Shown piece by piece: positions 12,260 through 24,155 of a DNA stretch of 64,000 nucleotides. The notes below the pieces were generated by a model that was given only the letters and a program-made list of their open reading frames with translations, was not told the DNA's origin and made no database searches. The stretch spans positions 64,857-128,856 of the forward strand of contig CAJJDO010000130.1 in NCBI GenBank assembly GCA_905183005.1, read 5' to 3'. Both the position numbers and the translations under genes were made by a program. Source of the stretch: Paramecium pentaurelia (lineage: Eukaryota > Ciliophora > Oligohymenophorea > Peniculida > Parameciidae). Within the stretch, counting starts at the first letter, position 1. Each line of letters begins with the position of its first letter.

Positions 12260-12980
12260 ATCTTCCGTTATTTAAAATAATATTTCAAATAAATTTATTT
12301 ACTTTCTATTTATATTGTCGCTAATATAAATATCATACATTCAAAATATATTATACTAATAATTTTAATTATTCACATATGATAATCAGAATACCATCAT
12401 ATCCATAATCATTTACATAACATTCAATTATATAAGTAACAAATATTTAATTAATTAAACACACAATCCATTTAAAAAATTAATTTTTATGAATATATTC
12501 TTAATTATATATTGACCATTAATTATTATTTGTTCCAAATTGAATTCATAATAAGCTCATAAAAAACTAAAAGAGCTTTATAAAAATTATTTTAATATTC
12601 AATATTTAACTAATATTTTTTTAATTAAATATTTTCAATCATTTCTAGATTTAACATAATTTTGAAGGGATAAAATTATTCGAAAAATAAGGCTAATGAA
12701 ATATTGAAAGTATCATATGAGGGTTAATGTTTTAATAAAAACTTATAATAAGTTCTAAATTTTAATCAAACAAAAAAAAATGTTCTCAAACAATATTTAA
12801 TTAACTTTTTGCAATGCTTTTTAACTCAAATTTTAAATCTACTTCTTAAATGCTTGAAATATTATCAAAACTTAATATATTTATAAACACCTTTATATAA
12901 ATATTATTTAATTAATGTCTTCTGTTTAACATTACTTATTGAGAAAGTCTATAACTTTAAACAAAAATGCAAACATTTTT
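12260..12980. other. Divergent intergenic region, AT-rich
   Basis: About 720 bp between the starts of the Amt gene (minus) and an unknown gene (plus). Very A+T-rich with short poly-A/T runs. I see no open frame with a start, RNA gene or repeat of note. It must hold promoters for both flanking genes, but no motif can be named. Confidence 0.5.
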
Positions 12981-14032
12981 ATGACCTAATAAGAGGTTGA
13001 TGAATAAAGATTATATAGAAATGGAAAGATAGTTCCATATTATATAGTTGGTAAACCTGAAATCATGGATAAAAAATTAATCAATGCATAACCAAATGAA
13101 GATTCATAAATGAATATAAAAATCAAACCTATAAGTTACAAAGAATATAAATCAAAAGTTTCATAAAAACAAAAAAATAATCAAGTAGAAGATGATTAAT
13201 TTATTGAATTTGATATGGAACTTGGCTAAGTTGAAGAAGAAATTAAATAAGTTCAGATCTAATAAAAAATAAACTAATTTAAACTTCCCTTATCAAAATT
13301 AAGTCAAGCAGATTTAGCTGCTGCTGATAAAGATGATAGAATCATGAAATCTTTTGAATAACAATAAATCAATTGGTAATAAAGAGTAATCAAGTCAGCA
13401 TAAAGATGTAAAAGACATGTTTCCTAATCAATTTATAATAAAATCTAAGCAGAAAGAGAAAAAAATGAGGATAGAAAACTTTTAGATTTAATTTAAACTG
13501 ATGCAGAAAGACATGGAAATAAGTTATGGGTAATATTCTCTTGACTTTAAGGAAAGATAATTAAGATCAAGTTCAGAAGTATTGGAAACCAACTAAAAAA
13601 TAAAGGCTCAAGGATTGGAAATCATAAAATAAATGAACAATTCAGGTGTTTATAAAAGACCTAAGAGTTTTGTCTAAAGATTTGAAGAAAGATAGGACAA
13701 GGTGAATGAATTAATAGCTTAAGGAAATTCAATTTAAAATTTATAAGTAGATATCATATTATTATTATATATAGGTAGAAGGATTAAGTTAGTTAGCTAG
13801 AGAAACATCAAGTTTATATAAAATAATCAATGATTAGAAGGAGTTGTAATTAAATAAAAATAATACATCAAATAACTAAATACCTCATACGAAAAGAAAA
13901 TATAAGGGTCCTTTCAAAAAGTTAGTTCCTGTCGAAAACTTAAATCAATCATAGGAAATTCTTTCAATTAACTATGATAAATAATTTTTGAGATAATAAG
14001 GAAAATTGGAAATTTATAAATAATTTTTCTGA
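12981..14032 (+). CDS. Unknown charged protein, about 333 aa
   Basis: Starts MTQQEVDEQRLYRNGK at 12981 and ends LEIYKQFF at TGA 14030-14032, with introns of 22 nt (near 13526) and 28 nt (near 13744); the spliced length is exactly 334 codons. The protein is hydrophilic and largely helical, with an acidic segment (DDQFIEFDMELGQVEEEIKQ) near residue 75, an Arg/Lys/Gln-rich middle, and a basic stretch (KRKYKGPFKKL) near residue 290. No membrane segment, signal peptide or recognised domain. It is convergent with the next gene; the 244 bp between their stops contains an open hydrophobic stretch on the plus strand without convincing coding features. Confidence 0.75.
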
Positions 14033-14276
14033 ATATAATTATATTATAAATCATTCCTTTGGATGATATTGATGATAATAATAGGGATAAAATAAATTAA
14101 AGTTTCCATATTGTTGATTGCTATGATAACACTAAAGAAATTAGTTGTAATCTTATTGGTAGGCATTGCAATATTAAAGATTGGAAAATTGATTGAAGAT
14201 CTACATAAATATTATATTACTTCAGGAGTTTAAAATTAATTATTCAATAGTTTGGGATTCAAATTAGGACCTTGTT

Positions 14277-15749
14277 TCATATTTCTAAAGAAAAATATTA
14301 ATTTTACTTATCTTTTTAAACTACATCTTTCTCTAGCAAATTTTAAGCATGATTTTCTTATTCCTTCTCGTCTTTGACTTGTTGTGCTTCGTTTCCTAAG
14401 ACATTTTGACTTTGTTATTAGTGATTTGATTATATATTTTTGGATATTTAACGAATCTGCCCTAAAATTGGTTGCATACGGTCAGCATTCACTTGAATTA
14501 AATGGTGATTAGGGTCATCTTAGTATACTATTTAATCAAGGCTTTTCTAGGTTTATTTCAATTTGGCTTTTTAGACCTTAGAAGTATTGGTATTATCATG
14601 CTACTTTTTGCCTTCTGCATGATCTATAAAATGTTGGTATTTCCTTTTGTATTCTTTAGTTAAAGAGTAGATGTCAGTTATTTCTACTGCGTCTGAGGGT
14701 ATGTTAGCTCTTTGAGTGTATATTTCATAATAATTATTCTCCAACTATTTAATTATATCTAGAGCCTATAATATATTAATAAAATTTACTTTCTTTAATG
14801 TGTTTTAATTAGAATTTTCAACTTTTATTAAAAGTTTCATCTCATTTGACTGGCTCAATTGTTGTTTGACTTAACTTAAATGGGACAACACTTGCATTAA
14901 TACACTCTCTTATTTTTTTATAAAATTAGCACTAAAGAATAATTTTACACATTTTGGAAATTTCATAACCATAAATAGAGGATGTTTAATCTTATTTCTA
15001 ATGTTAGGAGATGTGTAGTAATTAATAAAACCTTGAAGTGATTTATCAATCTAATTAAATTTGGAGTTCTATTTTGCATTTTCTCTTTTATAAAATATTT
15101 AATCAATAAGCTACGGTGGAAAAAGATCTAAAAACATTTCTTAAGATATGTCTCTATTGTTATGACCAGTTCTATTTCTTGAATCAACAAACACATCTGA
15201 AGAGATTTATGAGTCTAATATAAGAACTTCTTCTTTTCTTGAATAAGATAATACAAATATAAAGTTAAACTTGGAGTACTTAAAACTAAATTTTCTAAAT
15301 TACTTTATTATTATAGGATGTAGTTCCAAATTTCAAACCACTAAATGTTATAGAAGGTTCAAATAATGCCAATTTTGCATTTCCTCTTAATCCAAGACTT
15401 ATGTATTAATTAGCAATTAGTCCTCTCTTGATAACAAACAATTACACTTCCAAAATTCCTCCTCGAAAGTCTCTCATAGTAGTATCATTGTTTTTAAACT
15501 TCATACCTGATTAATCAATACATTTAATGTATAATTTATATCAGGTAAGTTCCATGATTTGTGCCAATTCCATCCAAGCTCAGGATCAGACATGAACTCC
15601 TTCGACTAGGAAATAGAAACTGTAAATAAATCTTTTGGCCACTTAGAATCTTCTGATTTCAGCTCCCATATTACTTTATTTGATTTTTGATCAACTAAAA
15701 CCCCAGTGACTGGCATATATTTCCATTCTAAAGAGCCATCTGCTGCCAT
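14277..15749 (-). CDS. Unknown protein, about 466 aa, beta-rich N-terminus and helical C-terminus
   Basis: Starts MAADGSLEWKYMPVTGVLVD at 15749. Introns of 23 nt (near 15510), 25 nt (near 15310) and 24 nt (near 14770-14793) give exactly 467 codons. Residues 1-150 alternate short hydrophobic and aromatic segments (GGILEVQLFVIKRG, YISLGLRGNAKLALFEP), which suggests a beta-sandwich, possibly C2-like, but I see no calcium-binding Asp cluster and do not assign it. Residues 160-280 are mixed and 300-466 are helical and Gln/Lys-rich, ending QKDKQNQYFSLEI. No signal peptide or membrane segment. Function unknown. Confidence 0.75.
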
Positions 15750-16198
15750 TTATTGAACTTTTAAATATATATTTATTATCAATTAATCTATAATGTATAT
15801 AAACCATCGAGATAGGCATTATTTCTTTCAAATATATGAGAAAATTTAAAAACAATATTTAATAAATTAATTTTAGAAGATATATTTTGGTATATTATAA
15901 GCTGTATGTATTAATTATAGTTTTAATTTATATTAAGTATATTTGATTTGTAATTATCGAGACTCTATAATCATCCAAATTGCTAAATTTAAGTATTTGT
16001 CTATAAATAGTACAGTAAATATATGCTCTATGAGTACTATTTACTTTGAGTAATTGCCAACATGCACTATCAAAATCAACACTCAAAATATTTTTTAATT
16101 TATTTCAATTCCAACCTCAATAATGCACTAATTTAATTATGATAAAATAATATATATTATGGATAACTTTAAAATATTAAATTATTTTGAAAAATAAT
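15750..16198. other. Divergent intergenic region
   Basis: About 450 bp between an unknown minus-strand gene and the CK1-type kinase. A+T-rich, without a credible frame, RNA gene or repeat. An ATG at 16159 starts a frame that overlaps the kinase start out of phase and is judged spurious. Confidence 0.5.
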
Positions 16199-17462
16199 AT
16201 GAATTACATTAACAATCAATATCAACTAATAAGGAAATTATCAGCGGGTAGTTATGGAATAGTTTATGAAGGTGAGAATATTCCAAATAAATCATCTGTT
16301 GCTATAAAGATTGAGAAAAAGGATAAACCTCAAACCTTGGAAAGAGAAGTCTCAGCTTTATCTCGATTGTAAAAAATTACAGGAATTCCTTAAATTTATT
16401 GGAATGGAATTCATAATGGATAAAACATAGTTGTTATGTAGTTGTTATCTAAGGATCTCGGATGCTATTTAAAAGAGTATCGAAAATTCAGTCTAAAAAC
16501 AGTATTAATGATTGCAGATTAATTAATATAAATTTTAAGAAATGTTCATTAGAAATCTATATTGCACAGAGATTTGAAACCTGAAAATATCATGTATCAT
16601 TAGAGATAAATTTACATTGTAGATTTTGGTATAAGTAAGATATACAAAGATAACTCTTAAAAGCATATGTAAAATTAGATTATTATGAAATTTAGACCAT
16701 TTAGAGAGGGAAGACCATTTGTAGGAACTACTCGATATGCTCCTATTGCTGCTCATAAGGGTCATGAATTGAGTAGAAAAGATGATATGGAAACATTAAT
16801 TTATATATTAGTTCTATTTTTAAAAGGGTATAAAGAATTTGTTAATTTAGATTAAAGAGTTCTACCATGGCAACATTAGATTTCTTAAAATAATAAAGAG
16901 AGATAAAAAATGATTGGTGAAAAAAAGATTAAATTAAGTTCTACTGAAATTTGTTAAGATTTACCAATCGAATTTTAAAAAGCTTTAGAGTAATTAATAA
17001 ATGTTTAAATTAAGTCATATTAAGAGTCTTGGTTTCTCAGTTGAACCTGATTATGATTATTTAATAAATTTGTTTAGGAAATTAGGTTAAAGACATGGAT
17101 TTGAGTATGATAATTTGTTTGATTGGTGCAAAGAAGAAGAGATAATAGCTTAAGCTAAAATTATGTAATAGAGTGAAAAATTGTAGCCTTTTTCAATAAA
17201 ATGGTAATTATAGACATAACAAATTATTAGTCAATCTCTATAAATCCCTTCCACATTGGAATGCTTTGAAAAAAAGTAATCATCTGTTTCTAACATTTTA
17301 TAAAATCCTATGTAGATTTCATAAAGTGCTGTTATAGTAGAAATTAATTCTGATACAAGTCTTTCTGATGATAGTACAAATTACCTCTATAATAATTATT
17401 AATAATTAGAAAACTATTCAAATTTGTATAAAAACCATCTCTTAATTATGAAAAATAAATGA
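16199..17462 (+). CDS. CK1-family serine/threonine kinase, about 403 aa
   Basis: Kinase motifs in order: glycine loop KLSAGSYGIVYEG (about residues 12-24), VAIKIE with the ATP-binding Lys near 36, catalytic loop LHRDLKPENI, DFGISK, and the CK1-type activation segment GTTRYAPI in place of APE. LPWQ later in the C-lobe is also CK1-like. The kinase lobe ends near residue 285; the tail is Gln/Ser-rich and could be regulatory. CK1 kinases phosphorylate primed or acidic sites and act in trafficking, cilia and DNA repair; the substrate here is unknown. The first ATG in frame is at 16199; upstream codons are open but lack ATG. Introns of 30 nt (near 16828) and 22 nt (near 17003) give exactly 404 codons. 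Confidence 0.93.
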
Positions 17463-17733
17463 ACTCTTGCTCAGAAATACGAATTCTTGATTTATATATA
17501 TTATTCTTATTTATTGTTTTTTGAATTTTACTTCAATTAATAACTACAACAACATTAAATAGTTTCATTAATTTTTGAATCTTTTATGTTGAAATGCAAT
17601 TTAAAATACTCTTAAATTATCTGATGTTTATGTCAATCTAGTTAAATAAATAAAATTCTTTCTATCTTTGTTGAATTATTTTAGTTAGTGTTTATTTACC
17701 CTAAAATAATCTAATATTAATTTCAAATTACTA

Positions 17734-18452
17734 ATGTCTGAATAGATTACATCCTCACAAGTTATTGAATTTTTCTGGTTTTTCTTTCCCTTTTTACTAT
17801 TTGTAAATGCTGTTCTACTTAAATTTTACATAAAGACTAACATACATTTAGATTAATAAGAAATTAGAGCAAAGTCATATAGCTAATAAAATTTACATGA
17901 TAATAAAAGATATTAGTCTAAAGGAATTGATCATGATGGAATTTAAGGCCCAGGTATATTATATAATGATTAATTGTAATTAGAGTTATAAATTGTTGGA
18001 AATGTTTTACAAAATCAACAGATGAATATGGTAGAAGAAGGAGAGAAGAAATAAATATAGTAGTCATAATAATTGTAATAAATTCCTTAATTATCAACAA
18101 TCTCTCCTAATCTTACATAAAATGTATTATATATTTTTGAAAATTAGACAAGGACATCTAAAATTTTTAATGGATTGAATGAATTAATATCAACTTATTT
18201 TCCATTATTATCAGTCTCGATTATTTGTATTAATAATTATGCAGCATGGAGTTGGGCATTGGCTTGTGTAATATTATTTTTAATTTTTGTTATTGCATTC
18301 AATATCATTTAAGTGTAGCGTAATTTTTCAGATATAATTAAAAGTAATATCATATTATTAATAATTTAGGATTTTTGTTTGTTAGTCATCATATATGGTT
18401 GAGTGGTCTATTTATTAGTTATTTAGCCTGTAAATTGAAATTGTCAGATTGA
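17734..18452 (+). CDS. Unknown membrane protein, about 220 aa, probably four TM segments
   Basis: Starts MSEQITSSQVIEFFWFFFPF; a hydrophobic segment at residues about 9-30 (FFWFFFPFLLFVNAVLL) acts as a signal anchor or TM1. A soluble Gln-rich loop of about 90 residues follows, then three further hydrophobic helices: ISTYFPLLSVSIICI, AWSWALACVILFLIFVIAF and WLSGLFISYLACK. Two introns (30 and 26 nt) give exactly 221 codons, and the second removes a stretch that would otherwise end the protein early. I recognise no family. It lies between two plus-strand genes, 271 bp after the kinase stop. Confidence 0.7.
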
Positions 18453-18822
18453 AATCATAATTAATTTATAATATCAGTTTGTTTAATATTAATTAGTTCG
18501 AATTATTTAATATCAAATTTTTTTTAATTTATTTTTTGAATGTGAATATTATGGTGATTAGATTGTGATGAACTTAATGCTTATTTAAAATTCATTTATT
18601 TTTTATTATTAATTTTTGTAATTTATATATAATATATTTGATTAGATCAAAAATGGTGGTATGTAATTCATATTTGAGAATTTCAAAAATTTTATATTAA
18701 ATATATTTCTCAGTAATTTACGTTTCAAAGGTTTTTTTTGTTTCTAAGTTTTGGAAATCTATCATTTTATAATTTTATGCGATCAAATAAATATTATCAT
18801 CATTTAGATTAAGCATTTATTG
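18453..18822. other. Intergenic, AT-rich
   Basis: A 370-bp spacer between two plus-strand genes. T-rich runs and short TGA-containing frames only; no feature supported. Confidence 0.5.
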
Positions 18823-19328
18823 ATGGGTGCTCATATATGTCCAAATGCTTAAAATATTTCATAAAATGAAGTTACTATGTAGAAGAAACCTAAAATTGAT
18901 ATATCTAAGCCTCCTAAAATTCATAAACTATAACCTATAAATAAATTGAATTTTCCTGAAGAGATTATGGATATTCAAAGGGAAAGATAATATTCAATTC
19001 CTAAATAGACCACTTAAGATTAGAGCACTTCAAAATAGGATATTAATGATAATAGAATTGAACCTCTAGAATAATTTGAAGGAATATAAGTAAATCTCTA
19101 AGAAAATCAAAAAGATTAATAAAATGATTCAAGAGATGATTCAAATAGTGCACTGCTTGAAGGTATTATGAAATAAATAAAATAGTCAAATATAAACCAA
19201 TACTTAAACATCCTCCTAGTCCAAGAAATTGTTAAAATGATGGAGAATCTCAAAAATCAGTTAAAAAAGTCACATTTGATAAAAAGTAGAAAGTGATTTA
19301 TAGCAGCTTTAGAAAACCAAAGTAATGA
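18823..19328 (+). CDS. Putative myristoylated PP1-binding protein, about 160 aa
   Basis: Begins MGAHICPNAQN: Gly2 followed by a small N-terminus and Cys6 resembles an N-myristoylation site with a possible palmitoylated Cys, though position 6 is usually Ser/Thr. The middle is Gln/Asp/Pro-rich and probably disordered. Near the C-terminus KKVTFDKKQ fits the RVxF motif that docks proteins on protein phosphatase 1; ILKHPPSPRN just before it is also typical of PP1-regulator sequences. One 23-nt intron near 19152 gives exactly 161 codons. The inference is a membrane-tethered PP1-targeting subunit; both motifs are short and could occur by chance. No folded domain is seen. Confidence 0.7.
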
Positions 19329-19810
19329 ACAAATAAACAACTTAAATTACCTTTTAAATCTTTTGACTATTTTATTTATTTTCACTAACTTTTTCAACGA
19401 AATAAATTCTAAAAATGCTATTTTTGTGATTTATAATTTCTTTATTATATAACCCTTTGATCATCTTAAATGAAAATTGATCTAATTATTCTGTATAAAT
19501 TTCCAATTTTCAAACTTTAATATAATATTATAAGCTTAGTTTTATGATCATGATATAATGAAACATTTATAGGATATAGGTATATTATTGTAGTAATAAA
19601 TATATCAATACTGGTGTAATAAATTATTAAGAATTTCTAGATTATATTAAGAAAGATTTATTGATTTAAGAAAAATGAAATCAGAAGAGTCAAATAATAA
19701 TTAATTGAGTCTTTTGAAATATTTATAACATTAATAATAGTGTGTACTATTTTGAATATTAAGTAATATTCAGAAATTAATATATATATAATATTTAAGA
19801 GAAAGTAAGT
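19329..19810. other. Intergenic, AT-rich
   Basis: About 480 bp between two plus-strand genes. A short frame starting MKSEESNNNQLSLL near 19677 lasts under 30 codons; it could be an upstream ORF of the following kinase but nothing supports that. Otherwise nothing seen. Confidence 0.45.
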
Positions 19811-20794
19811 ATGATAAAAGAATACTAACCCAAAATATTTTCAAAGGATTAATTTGTAGTCAGATATAAAGATTTGGAAGAAATTTATAATGAAGAAATG
19901 TCTCCAACTTAAATTGAATTAGGTTATGATAATTAATTGCAACAAGTATCAGAATAGATAATAAGTAGACAGTAGTAGTTAAACATATTTTTAAAGATTA
20001 ATTATTCAATGATATATAAAGAAAATAAGCTTTGATGGAATGTTAAGTACATTCTTAAATAAAAAATGATCAAATAGTGGAATTATTTGATTGTTTTTAA
20101 AATGAAGGAGAATATACATTAATTTTAGAATACATGAATAATGCTAACTATTTTAGGGATAAAATAGAAACTGTAATAATATACATATAAATATATAAAG
20201 GAACTTAAGATAATATCAACAGAGACAAAAATGAAGTCCTATATGTCAGATGTATTGGAAGGACTAGACTACCTGCATAAGCAAGGTATTCTACCGATTC
20301 TTGGCTAGGATATATTCATTGTGACATTAAATTAGAGAATCTGTTCTGTGAAAAATTAGAGGATCAAGTGTTTAGAAATGTATTCAACTTTTTTAATTAG
20401 GTAAAATTAGGAGATTTAGGATTGGTGCATATTTATGATCTAAATACAGGACAAGGATTAATGCCAGTAAAGTGTGGAACAAACAATTACATAGCTCCAG
20501 AAATAACAAATAATGCTATAGTGACTCCTAAAATAGATATATGGTCTCTTGGAATAATATTGTATACAATGAGTTGTGGTTATAAACCTACTCAAATTCA
20601 AGGGTCGTTTAATCTATTATTATATTTATAGATACAAGTATACATAAGGTCCCATACCCTTTAGAAAATTTGATTGGAAAAAGAGATCAAAAGAATTATA
20701 GAACATAATAACTTTAATGCTTGACATGGATCCAAATAAAAGACCAACATGCCAAGAATTAATGTAACATTCTTGGTTTGAAATTGATTCTTGA
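19811..20794 (+). CDS. Divergent serine/threonine kinase, about 286 aa
   Basis: A small kinase with atypical catalytic motifs. VVVKHIF carries the likely ATP-binding Lys (about residue 60). The catalytic loop is IHCDIKLENL, with Cys in place of Arg but the Asp and Asn kept. The magnesium motif is DLG rather than DFG. KCGTNNYIAPE supplies the APE motif, and DIWSLGIILYTM is standard. No Gly-x-Gly-x-x-Gly loop precedes the Lys. Arg loss in HRD usually means no activation-loop phosphorylation control; activity may persist because Lys, Asp and Asn remain. Five introns (23, 28, 23, 21 and 28 nt; the last starts GTCG) give exactly 287 codons. It ends HSWFEIDS straight after the C-lobe. Confidence 0.88.
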
Positions 20795-20856
20795 TATTAA
20801 AAGTGTTTTTATATATATATATATATATATAAACAAATTCTTTATTTATTACATAT

Positions 20857-21274
20857 TCATATTTGTTTAATTTGTCTTTGATCAGGTTCCCAAAATTCAC
20901 TAAAATTAAATCCAAAAACTTTATAAAAGAAACCTCTATCCTTTCTTTTGAAACTATCAAAAGAAGGCAATCCTGAAACCTAATTTTAAGAATGAAATTT
21001 AATACTTTTGCATCAATTAATTCTTTTTTATCTCCTTCATAACGATGTTATAATAATTTAGTGTAATCATCAAATACTTTTTCACAATTCTTTTTGCAAA
21101 TTTCACCATCAACTAATTTTTAACATGGTTCTAGACATTTTTGATATTCTAATATTATTAATCAATTTTATCATTACTTTCTGATAAATCAAAATATACT
21201 TTCATTCTTTCCTATTATTCAGATGAATACACATGATAAACTTCACTTCTTAAAATCACTTTTTCTTTTATCAT
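20857..21274 (-). CDS. Small protein with two CX3C motifs, about 120 aa
   Basis: Starts MIKEKVILRSEVYHVYSSEQ. Residues about 36-53 read CLEPC, eight residues, CKKNC: two CX3C pairs, as in small mitochondrial intermembrane-space proteins, but the spacer is shorter than the 11-16 residues usual for small Tims, so that link is weak. The flanks are helical and charged; the C-terminus is aromatic (FFYKVFGFNFSEFWEPDQ). Two introns (29 nt near 21151, 26 nt near 20977) give exactly 121 codons, and the first is needed to avoid a TGA. Convergent with the kinase upstream, with 62 bp between stops. Confidence 0.7.
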
Positions 21275-21454
21275 CAATTTATTAAAATTATTATATAAAT
21301 ATTCTAAAATTCATTATTTATGGTTTATATATTAAACATCTATTGTCTATTTATATTCATATTAATTAAATTTCTTTTGAATTAATGTGATTATAAAATA
21401 ATAATTAATAACATAAATATGACATAGACTATCAACACTGATTTATTATTAAGA

Positions 21455-23247
21455 ATGAGTACTCTTAATTAAGATTTTCAATTATTAGCTACAAATACTA
21501 ATTTGTTTATGAGATCAATAAAGGAGCAATTGTTACTATAATAATAAGATAATTAGACTAGTAGATAAATCTGCGATCTTAATACTTAAGTATAAAATAA
21601 TATTAATTAGAATGTTTGTGAATTGAAGTGTCATTTAGATTAATCAGTAGGAAATCTTTATAAGAAATATGAAGAATAAGTTAATCGTAAAATAATGGAG
21701 TTTGAATGTATTTAAAAATAAAAAGAAATTTCAGAATAAAATAGAATTAAAGAATTAGAGTAAAGATTCAATTAATATGATGAAATTATAAAGGAATTAG
21801 ATAAAAAATGGGAATCAAAATCTAATGATCGATATATTGCAAGTATTATTTAAAAGAATCTATTAACTAACTAAAATATAGGGTAATTTATAGTTGATAA
21901 AGTGTTGAAATTAACTGAAGAGACTATTTAAAATAAACTAGATAATAATTAAAAGTTAATAGATGAAAGAATCACAAATCAATTTCATTAGATCTCTAAT
22001 TATTAAATTTAAATAAGAAAATATGAATCCAAATATGAACAAATACAAAATCAACTTAACATATAAAAAGACTTTTAGATGGATTTTCAAAAATAATAAT
22101 AAAACAAAATACATATATTATAACATCAAAATACTTTATTTAAAGAAGTTGTGTAATAATAAGTTCATAGGTAAATAATTAATCATTTAAATTAGTATAA
22201 TAGAATAATCATAATTATGCAATCTAAATATTAAAGAATTAAGAGAATAAATGATAAAGTAATTTGAAGATGCAACTTAAGGTAAGAATAATAATAATGA
22301 ATAAATTATGCAAATTTTGGCATAAGAGTAAAGTGCATTCAAAGAACTTTCAAAACTATAAGATTTCATTTTTTAAAATGAAAATTATACTAAAATAAAA
22401 TTAGAATAAATAGAATTCAATTATTGTCAATTAAATGAGAGAACCTAAAATTAAATTGTTGCAATCGATAATGAAATGAAAAATATTGCTTTTGCAATTA
22501 ATGGAATATATGAAAGAATTAATTCTAATACTTTGAATTCTTAAACAATACAAGAAATTAAACCCATTGAAAAACCTTAAGAAAAATTTAAACCACTTCT
22601 AATAAGTCATAAAATTTAAAAATAATTTTGTTTAAAAGATTAAATTGGATAAATCGAAATTCTATTTCGGCATGTCTAATTACTATTCAATCATATATGT
22701 AAGACATATAAATATGAACAAAAATTGGAATCTTAAAAATAAAAGTAATAATAGTAATCAGAATTAAAAAGAAATAATTCACATGAACAAAAAACACCTT
22801 CTGATAACATAGATCAACCATAAAATGTATTTTAATAATATATTTAATAATAAAAACACTAATAATTAAAATCAGAAGTTCAAAATAGTGATTAACTTTA
22901 GTAATCAATTTAAAATCCTCAAAATTAATTAAAAATTAATTTCTAACCAATTATATAAATTAATGATGAGGCCTTTGGAGACACTAGGCTATATTTACAT
23001 TAAGGCATAAAACCACTTCATATTTTAGGGAAATGTATAAAATTGTTATTATAATAGAACATGGAATGGACATTCGACCATAAGCTGAAATGCATTAGTT
23101 ATCTTCAAAAGTCAAACAAATTTCAAATCTGTTTTGTGACTCAGATTTAAGACAATAATTATTTGAAAATAGCTAAAGTTGTAGACCAGAATCAACAAAA
23201 AATAGATTTCCAAAGATTAATTCAAAAAGCTTTAATTTTTCAAATGA
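21455..23247 (+). CDS. Coiled-coil protein, about 580 aa
   Basis: Starts MSTLNQDFQLLATNTNLFMR. Residues about 60-350 are Gln/Glu/Lys/Ile coiled coil; about 380-450 are Gln-rich and disordered; the last 130 residues look folded, with mixed hydrophobic strands (LYLHQGIKPLHILGKCIKLL, FQICFVTQIQDNNYLKIAKV). One 25-nt intron near 22170-22194 restores phase. The 3' end depends on a second 25-nt intron near 23182-23206, which gives the end KKLQFFK and exactly 581 codons; without it the frame runs antisense into the phosphoglycerate mutase gene. No known domain. Convergent with that gene (51 bp apart). Confidence 0.75.
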
Positions 23248-23298
23248 TGATTAATGAAGATTATATTTATTTTTGTTTATTGATACTAATTTATTTTA

Positions 23299-24099
23299 TC
23301 ATTTCTTTGCACCTTATTTTGCTACGGCTTCCATTTTTTTTCTAATTTCTTCTTGATCTCCTAAATAATAAGATCCCAAAGATTTTAAATTGCTATCAAA
23401 TTCATAAACTAATGGAACACTTGTTGGAATATTCAGTTCAAGAATATCTAATTAATTAAATATTCATATACCTTTTTCAGAAACATTGTCTAAGTATTTT
23501 ACAATACTTCTTAATGAATTGCCATGAGCAACCACTAAAACATTCTTTCCTGCAAGAATATCTTTAGCAATATGATCATGCCAAAATGGAATAACTCTAA
23601 CAACTGTATCCTTAAGACATTCAGTTAATGGTAAAGCATCTTTAGGAACATCAGCGTATCTTCTATCATTGGCTGGATTTCTAGCATCTGTTGGATCCAA
23701 AGGAGGAGGTGGAATATCATATGATCTTCTCCATATTTTGACTTAATCTTCACCATGTTTTTATGCTGTCTCACTCTTATTTAAGCCTTATAAAGCACCA
23801 TAATGTCTCTCATTAAGTCTCCAACTTTTAGTGACTGGTAAATAGTGACATCCCATTTCTTCAGCGGCATAATTATATGTTTAAATAGCTCTTGTCAACA
23901 CTGATGTGTAAACTTAATGGAATTAGAATCCTTCTTTCTTTAATAATTATCCAGCAGCTTTAGCTTCTTCAACTCCTTTTTATGAGAGTGTAACATCATG
24001 CCATCCTGTAAATCTATTTTCTTTATTCCATTAAGATTCACCATGTCTTAGAAAAACAACTCTATATTTGGCTAAAGCATTCTTGAACACTGTTTGCAT
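23299..24099 (-). CDS. 2,3-bisphosphoglycerate-dependent phosphoglycerate mutase, about 258 aa
   Basis: Cytosolic glycolytic enzyme interconverting 3- and 2-phosphoglycerate. The phosphohistidine motif VVFLRHGES is at residues about 13-21; NRFTGWHDVTL, NERHYGALQGL, the Arg-rich PANDRRYADV segment and the second catalytic His in VVAHGNSLR follow in family order. At 258 residues it matches the usual dimeric dPGM length. One 24-nt intron lies near 23461-23484. Start ATG at 24097-24099 gives MQTVFKNALAKYRVVFLRHG, a slightly longer N-terminus than bacterial GpmA. It sits 56 bp downstream of the ABC-F gene stop, on the same strand. Confidence 0.97.
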
Positions 24100-24155
24100 T
24101 TTAATAAATTAATTAATTTATTGTACACAATTGTATTATATTGATAATAAGATAT

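Noticed and set aside
14033..14276. Hydrophobic plus-strand frame between two convergent genes (MILMIIIGIKQ start)
   Set aside because: It runs antisense into the neighbouring minus-strand gene without a stop of its own nearby and has no homology-type motif; likely chance.
18490..18510. TTCGAAT sequence reminiscent of a tRNA T-loop
   Set aside because: No matching acceptor, D or anticodon stems around it; no tRNA gene found in the window.
20811..20832. TA dinucleotide tract after the divergent kinase
   Set aside because: Simple AT slippage repeat; similar tract at 3291-3306; no telomere-type or centromere-type array.
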